The notes: generated from the sequence alone by a model not told the origin. Positions 7,557 through 16,189 are shown, numbered from the stretch's first letter. The stretch: 41,246 nucleotides of DNA from Candidatus Methylomirabilota bacterium (GCA_036002485.1 DASYTI010000173.1:1-41246), one strand, 5' to 3'. A program made the numbers and translations.

Positions 7557-8396
7557 ATGTACCGCGACGAATGGATGAGCGTCAATGGCGTGCGGCTTCA
7601 CTGGCAGGACTGGGGCGCGAAGGAGGCGCCGGCCATCCTGATGCTGCACGGGCTGACTCAGCAGAGCCACACCTTCGACCAGGTCGCCGCGCGCTTGGCC
7701 GGGCGCTACCGCTGCATCGCGCTGGATTTTCGCGGGCGGGGCGAGAGCGAGTGGGCCGCGCCCGAGACCTACGCGATCCCTCACTACGTGCGCGACGTCG
7801 TGACGCTCCTCGATGAGCTCGGGCAGCCGGCCGTGCATGTCCTCGGCACCTCGCTGGGAGGGCTCTGCGGACTGTCGCTCGGCGCTTTCGACCCGAAGCG
7901 CGTCCTGAGCCTGGTCCTCAATGACATCGGCCCCGAGATCGACAGGGCCGGGAGCACCCGCATCGCGGCCTATACGGCGACGGTGCCCGAGAGCTTTCCG
8001 AGCTTCGACGCCATCGTGGATTGGGCGCTCCAGCGTTATCTCTGGCTGCGCCGGCTGCCGCGCGCGGACGTGGATGAGGGACTGCGCGGGGCCGTCCGTG
8101 CGAATGCGGGCGCCTGGCGATTCAAGTTCGATCCGGCCATCGGCAAGCTGCCCCCGCCGACCGCGGCGGTGATGAAGGCGGCGGGCGAGCTATGGTGGCA
8201 GACGCTGGGATCGCTCCGTTGCGCGATGCTGCTCATCCGCGGCGCGGAGAGCGATGTCCTCAGCCGGGTCACCGCGGATGAGATGGCGCGCCGCCAGCCC
8301 GCCCTCGTGCGCGTCGAGGTGCCGGACATGGGACATGCGCCGACGCTCTCCGAGCCGGTCGCCGTGGAGGCGCTCGCCCGCTTCTACAAGGGCTGA
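7557..8396 (+). CDS. Alpha/beta-hydrolase
   Basis: This 279-residue cytoplasmic hydrolase has the classic fold order. LMLHGLTQQSHTF (oxyanion HG at 31-32) comes first, then DFRGRGES at about 57-64. The nucleophile elbow GTSLGG has Ser99, the acid Asp233 lies in GAESDVLS, and His260 lies in DMGHAPT. It is closest in appearance to the esterase/epoxide-hydrolase-like and meta-cleavage-product hydrolase groups; the cap region (about 130-200) contains WALQRYLWLRRLPRADVDEG. The next gene starts two bases after its stop, so the two proteins are probably made together. The substrate is unknown. Confidence 0.86.
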   Translation: MYRDEWMSVNGVRLHWQDWGAKEAPAILMLHGLTQQSHTFDQVAARLAGRYRCIALDFRGRGESEWAAPETYAIPHYVRDVVTLLDELGQPAVHVLGTSLGGLCGLSLGAFDPKRVLSLVLNDIGPEIDRAGSTRIAAYTATVPESFPSFDAIVDWALQRYLWLRRLPRADVDEGLRGAVRANAGAWRFKFDPAIGKLPPPTAAVMKAAGELWWQTLGSLRCAMLLIRGAESDVLSRVTADEMARRQPALVRVEVPDMGHAPTLSEPVAVEALARFYKG

Positions 8397-8398
8397 CC

Positions 8399-9637
8399 GT
8401 GGCGAGGCCGCGCCTCCTCCTGCTCGTGCCCACCACCACGTATCGAACGGAGGACTTCGTCGAAGCGGCGGGACGGCTCGACGTCGACCTCGTGGTGGCC
8501 GCCGAGAAGCCCAATGCGCTGGCCGAGGCCGTGCCGGAGCGGCTGCTCACCCTCCCCTTCAAGGACCCGGCGGCCAGCGTGCGGCAGGTCAGCGACTATG
8601 CGCGGAGATATCCCATCGCCGCCGTGGTGCCCGTCGACGACGCCACCACCGTGGTGGGCGCCGCCATCGGTCAGGCCCTCGGGTTGCGCGCGAATCCCAT
8701 CGCCGCCGTGAGCGCCACGCGGAACAAGCTTGCCATGCGCGAGGCGCTCGGGCGCGTGGGCGTGCCCCAGCCTGGCTTCGCGGCCTTCGGAGTGGAGGAG
8801 GATCCGGCAGGGGTGGCCATGGGCGTGAGCTATCCATGCGTGCTCAAGCCCCTGGTCCTCTCGGCGAGCCGCGGCGTCGTTCGGGCAGACACGCCGGCCG
8901 AGCTCGCCGCCGCCTGGGCGCGGATCGCGGCCATTTTGCTTTTGCCGGAAATCCGCGAGATGGGCGAAGGCGCTTCGAAGATCCTGGTGGAGAGCTTCGT
9001 GCCCGGCATCGAAGTCGCCCTCGAAGGGATGCTGACCGCGGGACAGCTCCAGACGCTGGCCCTCTTCGACAAGCCCGATCCCCTGGACGGGCCCTACTTC
9101 GAGGAGACGATCTACGTGACGCCCTCGCGGCTCCCGGAGGCGAGGCAGGCCGCCGTCGCCGACTGCGCGGCCCGGGCCGCCCGGGCTCTTGGCCTCACCG
9201 ACGGCCCCATTCACGCGGAGCTGCGAATCAATGACGCGGGCCCGTGGCTCATCGAGCTGGCCGCGCGCTCCATCGGAGGGCTCTGCGCGCGGACCTTGCG
9301 CTTCGGCACGGGCATGACGCTCGAGGAGATCATCCTGCGTCACGCGCTCGGCTGGCCCATCGCCTCGCTCGAGCGCGAGCGCCCGGCCGCCGGCGTCATG
9401 ATGATTCCCATTCCCCGGGGCGGTATCCTGCGCGGTGTCGACGGGCTCGATCAGGCGCGCGCGGTACCCGGCATCGAGGACATCACCATCTCGATGCATG
9501 CGGGCCAGCGGATCGTGCCGCTGCCCGAGGGCTCCGAGTATCTCGGCTTCATCTTCTCCCGTGCCGCTTCACCCAACGAGGCCGAGGCCTCGCTCCGGCG
9601 CGCCCACGAGCTGTTGCGATTCCAGATCGGTAGCTAG
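8399..9637 (+). CDS. ATP-grasp domain carboxylate-amine ligase
   Basis: This 412-residue protein begins at GTG 8399, two bases after the hydrolase stop. The N-terminal Rossmann-like part (RLLLLVPTTTYRTEDFVEAA; AAVVPVDDATTVVGAAIGQA) precedes NPIAAVSATRNKLAMREALG, the standard ATP-grasp entry helix. The ATP-binding strands include YPCVLKPLVLSASRGVVRA (lysine and glycine-rich loop), ILVESFVPGIEVALEGML and HAELRINDAGPWLIELAARS (Mg-binding Glu/Asn region). The C-terminal block GVMMIPIPRGGIL matches the ATP-grasp ligases near BacD and carnosine synthase. Such enzymes join a carboxylate to an amine through an acylphosphate. Paired with the hydrolase, it may act in a small amide or peptide pathway; this is inference. 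Confidence 0.85.
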   Translation: MARPRLLLLVPTTTYRTEDFVEAAGRLDVDLVVAAEKPNALAEAVPERLLTLPFKDPAASVRQVSDYARRYPIAAVVPVDDATTVVGAAIGQALGLRANPIAAVSATRNKLAMREALGRVGVPQPGFAAFGVEEDPAGVAMGVSYPCVLKPLVLSASRGVVRADTPAELAAAWARIAAILLLPEIREMGEGASKILVESFVPGIEVALEGMLTAGQLQTLALFDKPDPLDGPYFEETIYVTPSRLPEARQAAVADCAARAARALGLTDGPIHAELRINDAGPWLIELAARSIGGLCARTLRFGTGMTLEEIILRHALGWPIASLERERPAAGVMMIPIPRGGILRGVDGLDQARAVPGIEDITISMHAGQRIVPLPEGSEYLGFIFSRAASPNEAEASLRRAHELLRFQIGS

Positions 9638-9666
9638 CTCGGAGGGGGCTCCGCCCCCCTTCCGAA
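9638..9666 (+). terminator. Post-stop hairpin element, copy 1 (first hairpin only)
   Basis: The sequence begins on the base after the ATP-grasp stop with CTCGGAGGGGGCTCCG and continues CCCCCTTCCGA. It folds as a 9-10 bp stem with a TCC loop. Compared with the other three copies the stem is one G shorter on the left and one C shorter on the right, a compensatory change. It probably acts as a terminator or 3'-end stabiliser. The second hairpin of the family is absent here. Confidence 0.7.
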
Positions 9667-9672
9667 ACCGGA

Positions 9673-9993
9673 TCAGGCGTGCGCGTAGGCGAGGCCGCCG
9701 GGGGCCTCGAGACAGAAGACCGACCCCAGACCAAGCTCGGCGATCTCCGCCTCGGTGAGCCAGACCCCGTCCAGACAAAAGGCCCCGTTGCGGAAGAGCG
9801 CGTTCAGCGCGCTGCGCACGTCCTGGGGGCAGATGTGCAGCGGCCCCTGGAGGAAGGCCACGAGGTGCTGCCAGCCCTTGAAGCGGCGCGGGGGCCGGCC
9901 GAGGTGAGTCACCCCGATCGGCGCATAGGTGACCACGTAGTTGGCATTGGCGTCCCGCTCGATGTTGACCGTCCCGTTGAGCCTCATGTCCAT
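9673..9993 (-). CDS. Hypothetical protein
   Basis: This 106-residue protein is not one I can assign to a family. It starts MDMRLNGTVNIERDANANYVV and includes a GWQHLVAFLQGPLHICPQDV segment and GAFCLDGVWLTEAEIAELGL. It is soluble in appearance, with no signal peptide or membrane helix, and has three cysteines (CPQD, AFCLDG, VFCLEA). AAGGGAGAA directly precedes ATG 9993, which is why I prefer this start over an ATG 138 bases upstream. It converges on the ATP-grasp gene and is divergent from the small membrane peptide gene. Confidence 0.6.
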   Translation of the reverse strand: MDMRLNGTVNIERDANANYVVTYAPIGVTHLGRPPRRFKGWQHLVAFLQGPLHICPQDVRSALNALFRNGAFCLDGVWLTEAEIAELGLGSVFCLEAPGGLAYAHA

Positions 9994-10054
9994 TTCTCCC
10001 TTGGGCGCCCTCACGCGCCTCTCCTGATTGACCAGACGGGCGACAGGCCTCCGG

Positions 10055-10080
10055 TGTTTACGGCCGGTGGGCTGTAAACA
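10055..10080. promoter_or_regulatory. Inverted repeat in divergent intergenic region
   Basis: TGTTTAC at 10055-10061 is exactly repeated in inverse as GTAAACA at 10074-10080, with a 12-base centre. It lies between two divergently transcribed genes, a usual position for an operator that serves both. No matching regulator is seen in the window. Confidence 0.3.
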
Positions 10081-10106
10081 AAGACGGACGGCCGCCAGTC
10101 TTACGG

Positions 10107-10136
10107 GCAGCAACAAGGAGAGCAGCAACAAGGAGA
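10107..10136 (+). repeat. Perfect 15-bp tandem duplication carrying a Shine-Dalgarno sequence
   Basis: GCAGCAACAAGGAGA occurs twice back to back (10107-10121 and 10122-10136). Each copy contains AAGGAG, and a further GGAGAGAG follows. The small gene's ATG is at 10151, so three purine-rich ribosome-binding candidates lie within 40 bases. Confidence 0.75.
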
Positions 10137-10150
10137 AAGGAGAGAGAGCG

Positions 10151-10348
10151 ATGGTGCGGACGCCCCTGAAGACGATGCTGAACTTCGTGGTGGTCGTGTA
10201 CCTGGTGACGCACGGGGTGTCGGTTCCGGCCGAGGGCCAGGCGGACCTAGTGAGCGGCTTCTGTTGTGCGACTCGCGCCTGGCTCGAGTCCCGCCTGGTC
10301 GACCTCAGCGCTCTCCTCGATTCCCGCGCGACCCTCGCCGGAGCCTAG
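10151..10348 (+). CDS. Small secreted or membrane-anchored peptide, unknown function
   Basis: This is a 65-residue product of unknown function. A basic start (MVRTPLKTML) is followed by a hydrophobic stretch (NFVVVVYLVTHGVSV) that could be a signal peptide or a single helix. GFCCATRAW carries two adjacent cysteines, and the C-terminus is amphipathic (LESRLVDLSALLDS). Very strong purine-rich ribosome-binding sequence precedes ATG 10151, which is the main reason to accept so short a gene. It lies 180 bases upstream of the hybrid kinase gene on the same strand. Whether the peptide is connected with signalling through that kinase is open. Confidence 0.5.
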   Translation: MVRTPLKTMLNFVVVVYLVTHGVSVPAEGQADLVSGFCCATRAWLESRLVDLSALLDSRATLAGA

Positions 10349-10471
10349 CTCACCCGTCCTCTCGCTACCACTGCCGGTCGCGTTGTCAGAGGCCGGCCTC
10401 CCTCTCCTGTTGTGCGAGAGCGCCGCGGCCCGTCCGTGACTCCGCATGCGGGGGCTTCCCTACCCAGAGGA

Positions 10472-10477
10472 TATGAT
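10472..10477 (+). promoter_or_regulatory. Possible -10 element for the hybrid kinase gene
   Basis: TATGAT (five of six to the sigma70 -10 consensus) lies 54 bases before the chosen kinase start. The region 17 bases upstream (CGGGGG) is not a recognisable -35 hexamer. Confidence 0.3.
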
Positions 10478-10530
10478 GGCCAGGTACGGATGATTTCATG
10501 CACATCACCCCAATCCGTCACGGAGTCTTG

Positions 10531-13500
10531 ATGGCTCGCGCCAAGGCTGGGAGCAGCGTCGCTCAACGCGGTGATTCGCGAGACGATCAGCGGTCCGCGC
10601 GCGCCCGGCCTCGTGGAGGAGCGAAGGTCAAGGGCCGCGTGCGACTCAGCCCGGCCGCGAAGCCCTGCCTCCGCGTGCTCCTCATCCAGTCCGACCCCGT
10701 GGCCACCCGCTCGCTCCTGGCTGCCTTCGGGCGGAGCCGGACTCCCGTCGTCGAGGTCCAGCAGGTGAGCAAGCTCGCCGAGGCTATCGAGCGCCTGGGG
10801 GGAGGAGACATCGAAGTCGCCCTGCTGGACCTGGGACTGCCCGAGATGTCGGAGGCCGATGCCCTCCACCAGATCCACGCGGCTGACCCCGGCGTGACCC
10901 TCATCGGCCTGGCCAGGCGTGACGATCCGAGCCTTTCCCGCCGCGCCTATCACGAGGGCGCCGACGATTGCCGGGTGATGAGCCGGGGCTGGGCAGGCCG
11001 GCTCGCCGTCGCTTTGCCCCACATCGTCGAGCGACACCGTATCCTGGCTGGGCTCCGCCTCCAGAGCGAGCAGCATACGGCCATCGTGGAAGGCTCGCTC
11101 CAGGGCATCGTCATCCACGAGGGTGGCGTGATCCGCTACGCCAACCCATCCATCGCGCGCCTCCTCGGCCACGAGAGCCCCGCCGACCTGCTCGGCCAGA
11201 GCGTGTTGGCCTTGGTGGCGCCGCATGACCGCGAGCGGGTCCTCGCCATGGCGCGGGCGCGCGAGCGGGGCGAGAGCGTCCCCGCCCGCTACGAGTTTCA
11301 GGCCTCGCGATCCGATGCCACCCTGGTGTCGCTCGAGTGCCTCGTCACCCCCATCACGTGGCGAGGCCGCTCGGCCATGGTGGCCGTGATGCTGGACATC
11401 ACGGAGCGCAAGCGAACGGAAAGCGCCATGCGCGCCCTCGCCCACCGAGCGGCATGGCGCGCGGAGAACCTCGCCGTGCTCGCGCGGGTGTCCAGCGTCA
11501 TCGCCGCCGCCACGGACAGCCAGCGCGTCTTCGAAGCGGTCGCGGGGGCGGCCGTTTCCCTTCTGGGCGCGAAGGTCGCGGGGGTGCTCGTCGACGATCC
11601 CGCCACCAAGGCCCTTCGCGTCGGGCAACACTACACGAGCGGCCCCGCGGCGTCGCCCGTGATGGTCGAGATCGCCGAGGTTCCCTACGGCCGGGGCGTG
11701 GCGGCGGTCGTGTACGACTCACGCCGCCCCATCTTCGTCGAAGATATCGACCACGAGCCGCGGTGGCTCAACCCCCACCTCGTCCAGGAGGCGGGTCTCC
11801 ACGCCTACGCGGGGCTCCCGTTGATCGCGCGGGATCGAGTGATCGGCGTGCTGTCCATCTTCTTCGGCGAGCATCGGAAGTTCGCCGACGAGGAGCGGGA
11901 GCTGATGGGCTTCCTCGCGAGCCAGGCCGCCGTGGCCATCGACAACGCGTGCCTCCTCCAGGAGACGGAGCGGCGGCGGCGCACCGCCGAGGCCCACGCC
12001 GCCGTCGGCCGCCTGCTCGGCCAGTCGCTCGACCTCGCCGACGTCTCGGATCGCATCGTGGAGAGCGTCCGCACCCTCCTCGGCGTCGCGAACGCGGCCC
12101 TCTTTCGCCTGCGGCCGGAGACGGAGGATCTCGAGGCGCTGAGCCTCCGCGGCGACCACGGCGTGGTCGAGGGCAGCCGGCTCGTTTACCCGCTCGGCCA
12201 GGGCGCCATCGGCCTCGCCGCGCGCTCACGCCGCCCCGTGGTCACCTCGGATTTGCTGGCCGATCCGCGGATACCCCAGCCCCCCGACCATCAGGCGCGG
12301 ATGAAGCGGGCGGGATTCGGGGCGGTGGTGGCGGTACCGCTCGTCGTCCAGGACCGGGTCATCGGCGCCCTGTCGCTTGGCGATTCCGTGGGCCGGCAAT
12401 TCACGGATGAGGAAGTGCAGGTCGTCGAGGCCTTTGCGGACCGGGCGGCCATCGCGCTGGAGACGGCGCGGCTCTACCAGGAGGTCCGGGATGCGCGCGA
12501 CTTCCTCCAGTCGATCGCGGAAAGCTCGGCGGACGCCATCGTCACCACCGACGTCCACGGCCGGATCACGTACTGGAGCCCGGGAGCCGAGGAGATGTTC
12601 GGCTACGCGGCGGGAGAGGCGTTTGGCCGCACGGCCGCCGAATTCTATGCCGGCGGTCCGGAGGAAGCGCGCGCCATCATGGCCCGCCTGCTCGCCGAAG
12701 GCCGGCTGCGGGACTACGAGGCGGTCGTCCGCGGCAAAGATGGTCGCACGCTGGCGGGCTCCGCCTCCATCTCCCTGCTCCGGGACGCGAGCGGAGCGCT
12801 CACGGGGACGGTCGGGGTGCTCAAGGACGTCACGGGGCGCCGGATGCTCGAGGAGAGCCTGCGCCAGTCACAGAAGATGGAGGCGGTGGGTCGCCTCGCC
12901 GGCGGCATCGCGCACGACTTCAACAACCTCATGACCGTCGTGCTCGGGCGGAGCGACCTCTTGCTCAGGCGGCTCCGTCCCGAGGACCCCATGCGCCGCG
13001 ACATCGAGCTCTTCCGGAAGACGGCCATGCGGGCCACCGAGCTGACCCGACAGCTCCTGGCTTTCAGCCGCAAGCAGGTGCTGCAGCCCAAGGTTCTCGA
13101 CCTCAATGCCGTCGTGGAGAACATGGAATCCATGCTGCGCCGTCTGATCGGCGAGGACGTCGCCCTGCGCACCGACCTCGCGCCGGCCCTCGGGCGAGTC
13201 AAGGCCGATCCGGGCCAGATCGAGCAGGTCATCGTGAACCTGGTCGTGAATGCCCGCGACGCGATGCCGCAGGGGGGCAAGCTCACCATCGAGACCACCG
13301 AGGTCGAGCTGACGGAAGGCGATGCCCAGCAGCACGCGGGGCTGCGCCCCGGCCCCACCGTGGTGCTCGCGGTGTCCGATACCGGCACCGGCATGGACGA
13401 AGCGACCCGGGCGCGGATCTTCGAGCCGTTCTTCACCACCAAGGAGCAGGGCAAGGGGACGGGACTCGGCCTCAGCACCGTGTACGGCATCGTCCAGCAG

Positions 13501-14001
13501 AGCGACGGCGGCATCTCTGTCCACAGTGCCGCCGGCAGGGGGACGACCTTCAGGATCTACCTCCCGCGTGTCGAGGAGAGCGTGGAGATCGCCCCCACCC
13601 CCGAAGCTCCCATGCGAGCAGGGGGTGGAACGGAGACCGTCCTGCTCGTGGAAGACGAGGACGAGCTGCGGGCCGTCGTGCTGGAGACCCTCCAGTTGTA
13701 CGGCTACACGGTGCTCGAGGCGGGTCACGGTGGCGAGGCCATGCTGATGGCCGAGCGCTACCCGGGCCCCATCCATCTCCTCCTCACCGACGTGGTCATG
13801 CCGACGATGAGCGGGGCGGATCTCGCGCGCCGGCTCGCCGCCGTCCGGCTCGAGATGAAGGTCCTGTTCGTCTCGGGCTACACCGACGACGCCATCGTCC
13901 ACCACGGCGTGCTCGAGCCGGGCACGGCCTTTCTCGAGAAGCCCTTCAACCCCGAGCAGCTCGTGCGTCGCGTTCGCGAGGTGCTGAGCGGCCGAGACTA
14001 G
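10531..14001 (+). CDS. Hybrid sensor histidine kinase (REC-PAS-GAF-GAF-PAS-HisKA-HATPase-REC)
   Basis: This is a 1156-residue, apparently soluble signalling protein. Domains in order: an N-terminal receiver at about 45-165 with LLDLGLPEM (Asp100); PAS at about 175-300; GAF at about 315-475 (VSSVIAAATDSQRVFEAV); a second GAF at about 485-645; PAS at about 650-775 (ESSADAIVTTDVHGRITYWS); HisKA with GRLAGGIAHDFNNLM (His795). HATPase_c follows with NLVVNARDAM, DTGTGM and GTGLGLS. The C-terminal receiver has LLLTDVVMP (Asp1087). The HDFNN box places it with kinases whose receiver feeds back on itself. No membrane helix is seen, so it senses a cytoplasmic cue. ATG 10531 has GGAG six bases upstream; an ATG at 10498 adds 11 residues. 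No separate response regulator is adjacent. The 3' end overlaps the convergent LLM gene by four bases. Confidence 0.92.
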   Translation: MARAKAGSSVAQRGDSRDDQRSARARPRGGAKVKGRVRLSPAAKPCLRVLLIQSDPVATRSLLAAFGRSRTPVVEVQQVSKLAEAIERLGGGDIEVALLDLGLPEMSEADALHQIHAADPGVTLIGLARRDDPSLSRRAYHEGADDCRVMSRGWAGRLAVALPHIVERHRILAGLRLQSEQHTAIVEGSLQGIVIHEGGVIRYANPSIARLLGHESPADLLGQSVLALVAPHDRERVLAMARARERGESVPARYEFQASRSDATLVSLECLVTPITWRGRSAMVAVMLDITERKRTESAMRALAHRAAWRAENLAVLARVSSVIAAATDSQRVFEAVAGAAVSLLGAKVAGVLVDDPATKALRVGQHYTSGPAASPVMVEIAEVPYGRGVAAVVYDSRRPIFVEDIDHEPRWLNPHLVQEAGLHAYAGLPLIARDRVIGVLSIFFGEHRKFADEERELMGFLASQAAVAIDNACLLQETERRRRTAEAHAAVGRLLGQSLDLADVSDRIVESVRTLLGVANAALFRLRPETEDLEALSLRGDHGVVEGSRLVYPLGQGAIGLAARSRRPVVTSDLLADPRIPQPPDHQARMKRAGFGAVVAVPLVVQDRVIGALSLGDSVGRQFTDEEVQVVEAFADRAAIALETARLYQEVRDARDFLQSIAESSADAIVTTDVHGRITYWSPGAEEMFGYAAGEAFGRTAAEFYAGGPEEARAIMARLLAEGRLRDYEAVVRGKDGRTLAGSASISLLRDASGALTGTVGVLKDVTGRRMLEESLRQSQKMEAVGRLAGGIAHDFNNLMTVVLGRSDLLLRRLRPEDPMRRDIELFRKTAMRATELTRQLLAFSRKQVLQPKVLDLNAVVENMESMLRRLIGEDVALRTDLAPALGRVKADPGQIEQVIVNLVVNARDAMPQGGKLTIETTEVELTEGDAQQHAGLRPGPTVVLAVSDTGTGMDEATRARIFEPFFTTKEQGKGTGLGLSTVYGIVQQSDGGISVHSAAGRGTTFRIYLPRVEESVEIAPTPEAPMRAGGGTETVLLVEDEDELRAVVLETLQLYGYTVLEAGHGGEAMLMAERYPGPIHLLLTDVVMPTMSGADLARRLAAVRLEMKVLFVSGYTDDAIVHHGVLEPGTAFLEKPFNPEQLVRRVREVLSGRD

Positions 14002-14921
14002 AGCCGGGGGGCGACGTCGCTCGCGAGCTGCTCGAGGTGCTCCGCGTGGTCGAAGACGGGATTGAGCAGGAGCGACTGGGCGCCGGCGGCGATGATGGCG
14101 CGAAGACCCTCGGCGCATTCCTCCGCGCTGCCCCAGACCGAGACCTGCTCGGCCATCTCCCCTCGCCGATAATAGGCGGCGAACCACTCCGTGAGCCGCC
14201 GGCCGGCCCGCCCCTTGTCCCGATCTACCGCGATGTAGACACGCTTGCCGATGGGGAAGGAGGTGGGATCGCGTCGGGCGGCCTCCAGGAGCTTCCGGAC
14301 CACCGAGACCTCATCCTTAAATACCGGCGTGGGAGAGGATCCCGCGCCCATGAAGCCCTGCCCCAGATCGACGGCGCGCTTGAGGGCGTCGGGATGGTGA
14401 GCGCCGAACCAGAGCGGCGGGTGCGGCTTCTGGATGGGCTTGGGCTCCATGGCGGCATGGTCGAGCTTGTAGAACTCGCCGTCGAACGTTACCTGCGGCT
14501 CGGTCCAGAGCCGGATCATGAGCTTGAGACCCTCCGTGAAGCGCGCGGCGCGGCGCATCGCCGTCATGCCGAAGGCGGGATAGAGCTTCTGCGCGGCGCC
14601 GAGCCCGACGCCGACGATGAGCCGGCCCTGCGACAGGTGATCGAGCGTGGCCAGGCTCTTGGCGGTGTGCACGGGGCTGCGGAGCGCGGTGAGCAGCACG
14701 GCTGCGCCCAGTCGCAGGCGTGTCGTGCAGGCCGCGGCAAAGGTCAGGAGCTCGATGGGCTCGTAGGTCTTGGCCGAGCCCAGGATCTGCTCCTGGACCC
14801 AGCCGCTCTCATAGCCGAGGGATTCCGCGCGGAGGAGAAAGTTCCGAATGCCGTCGGGGCCGACCGGCTCGTCCTGGAAGATCTGCGGAATCGCGATCCC
14901 CAACGCCACCCGCGACTTCAT
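13998..14921 (-). CDS. LLM-class (luciferase-like) F420/flavin-dependent oxidoreductase
   Basis: This 307-residue TIM-barrel protein is of the luciferase superfamily. The first strand and helix read VALGIAIPQIF ... FLLRAESLGYESGWVQEQ. TRLRLGAAVLLTALRSPVHTAKSLATLDHLSQGRLIVGVGLG is the conserved middle block, and IQKPHPPLWFGAHHPDALKRAVDLGQGFMGAG is the substrate-face segment. It resembles the F420-dependent members (TIGR03619-type) but cofactor use is unproven. GAGGT lies upstream of ATG 14921. It follows the thiolase gene on the same strand with 25 bases between, so the two may be co-transcribed, though no pathway link is obvious. Confidence 0.86.
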   Translation of the reverse strand: MKSRVALGIAIPQIFQDEPVGPDGIRNFLLRAESLGYESGWVQEQILGSAKTYEPIELLTFAAACTTRLRLGAAVLLTALRSPVHTAKSLATLDHLSQGRLIVGVGLGAAQKLYPAFGMTAMRRAARFTEGLKLMIRLWTEPQVTFDGEFYKLDHAAMEPKPIQKPHPPLWFGAHHPDALKRAVDLGQGFMGAGSSPTPVFKDEVSVVRKLLEAARRDPTSFPIGKRVYIAVDRDKGRAGRRLTEWFAAYYRRGEMAEQVSVWGSAEECAEGLRAIIAAGAQSLLLNPVFDHAEHLEQLASDVAPRL

Positions 14922-14946
14922 GCAATGACCTCATGCATTCGCAGCC

Positions 14947-16134
14947 TCAGTTGCAAGCTTCAAAAAGTCCTGCCGCTCCTTGGCCCCCGCCGATGCACAT
15001 GGTGACCACGCCGTAGCGCGCCTTGCGCCGCAGCATCTCGTTGGCGATGGTGCCGACCATGCGCGAGCCCGTCATGCCGAAGGGATGGCCGATGGAGATC
15101 GACCCGCCGTTGAGATTGAGCTTCTCCATGGGGATGCCGAGCTTGTCGCGGCAGTACACCACCTGGGAGGCGAAGGCCTCGTTCAGCTCCCACACGTCGA
15201 TATCGTCCATCTTGAGCCCCTGGCGCTTGAGGAGCTTGGGGATCGCGTAGATGGGGCCGATGCCCATCTCGTCCGGCTCGCAGCCGGCCACGGCGAAGCC
15301 GCGGAAGATGAGCTTGGGCTTGACGCCCAGGGCCTTGGCGCGGTCCATGGACATGAGGAGGGTGGCGGAGGCGCCGTCGGAGAGCTGGGAGGAGTTGCCG
15401 GCCGTCACCGTGCCCTGACCACTGTCCTTGTCGAAGTGCGGGGGCAGCTTGAGGAGCGCTTCCAGCGTGGTGTCCGGACGGTTGCACTCGTCCTTGTCCA
15501 CGTAGTAGTCCTCCTTGCCCGCGATCTCGCCCGTCTTCTTGTCGACGATGCCGCGCACGACCTGAAGCGGGGCCAGCTCTTCCTTGAAGAAGCCTTCCTC
15601 CTGGGCGCGCGCCGTGCGCTGCTGGCTCACCAGAGAATACTGGTCCTGCATCTCGCGGGTGATCTTGTAGCGCTTGGCCACCACCTCGGCCGTGTCGCCC
15701 ATGACCATGTAAATGCCGGGCTTCTTCTCCTTGACCCAGGGGTTCGGATCGCCGTCGCGCTTCATCATGCTGATGCTCTCGAGCCCGCCGCCGATGGCGG
15801 CCTCAGCCCCACCCAGCATGATCTGGTTCGCGGCCATGGCGATGGCCTGCAGCCCGGACGAGCAGAAGCGGTTGACGGTGGTGCCGGCCACGGAGGCGGG
15901 CAGCCCGGCCCGGATCAACGCCACGCGCGCCACGTTGCTGCCCTGGGGGCCGTTGGGCTGGGCGCAGCCGAGAATGACATCCTCGATCTCGGAGGAATCG
16001 AGACCGGGAACCTTGCCCAGCACGTCCTTGATGCAGTGAGCGGCGAGATCGTCCGGTCGGGTCATGTTGAACGACCCGCGGAAGGACTTGGCGAGCGGGG
16101 TGCGCGAGCTGGCGACGACGACAGCCTCTCTCAT
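14947..16134 (-). CDS. Thiolase (acetyl-CoA C-acyltransferase)
   Basis: This 395-residue protein is the normal length for a thiolase II family member. The nucleophile is Cys91 in VNRFCSSGLQAIAMA. WELNEAFASQ carries the NEAF motif. GHPFGMTGSR gives His350, and MCIGGGQGAAGLFE gives the second acid/base Cys380. The internal GTVTAGNSSQLSDGA block is also typical. It acts in the cytoplasm on acyl-CoA, either breaking 3-ketoacyl-CoA in beta-oxidation or condensing acetyl-CoA; sequence favours the FadA/FadI-like degradative type. AAAGGAG precedes ATG 16134. The SDR gene lies upstream on the same strand, separated by a post-stop hairpin element and a promoter, so it probably belongs to a separate transcription unit. 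Confidence 0.92.
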   Translation of the reverse strand: MREAVVVASSRTPLAKSFRGSFNMTRPDDLAAHCIKDVLGKVPGLDSSEIEDVILGCAQPNGPQGSNVARVALIRAGLPASVAGTTVNRFCSSGLQAIAMAANQIMLGGAEAAIGGGLESISMMKRDGDPNPWVKEKKPGIYMVMGDTAEVVAKRYKITREMQDQYSLVSQQRTARAQEEGFFKEELAPLQVVRGIVDKKTGEIAGKEDYYVDKDECNRPDTTLEALLKLPPHFDKDSGQGTVTAGNSSQLSDGASATLLMSMDRAKALGVKPKLIFRGFAVAGCEPDEMGIGPIYAIPKLLKRQGLKMDDIDVWELNEAFASQVVYCRDKLGIPMEKLNLNGGSISIGHPFGMTGSRMVGTIANEMLRRKARYGVVTMCIGGGQGAAGLFEACN

Positions 16135-16183
16135 GGCGGCTCCTTTCTGAATCCGATGGTTCTGAATGCGATCGGTTGACGGG

Positions 16184-16189
16184 AGTATA
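16184..16189 (-). promoter_or_regulatory. -10 element of a probable promoter for the thiolase gene
   Basis: On the minus strand this reads TATACT (five of six to consensus), 50 bases before the thiolase ATG. The -35 region at proper spacing (TGCCGG) is poor. The position, after the SDR terminator-like element, makes it plausible. Confidence 0.4.

Noticed and set aside
6433-7578. 381-codon open frame antisense to the LLM gene
   Set aside because: No family features; the minus strand gives a clear luciferase-like barrel.
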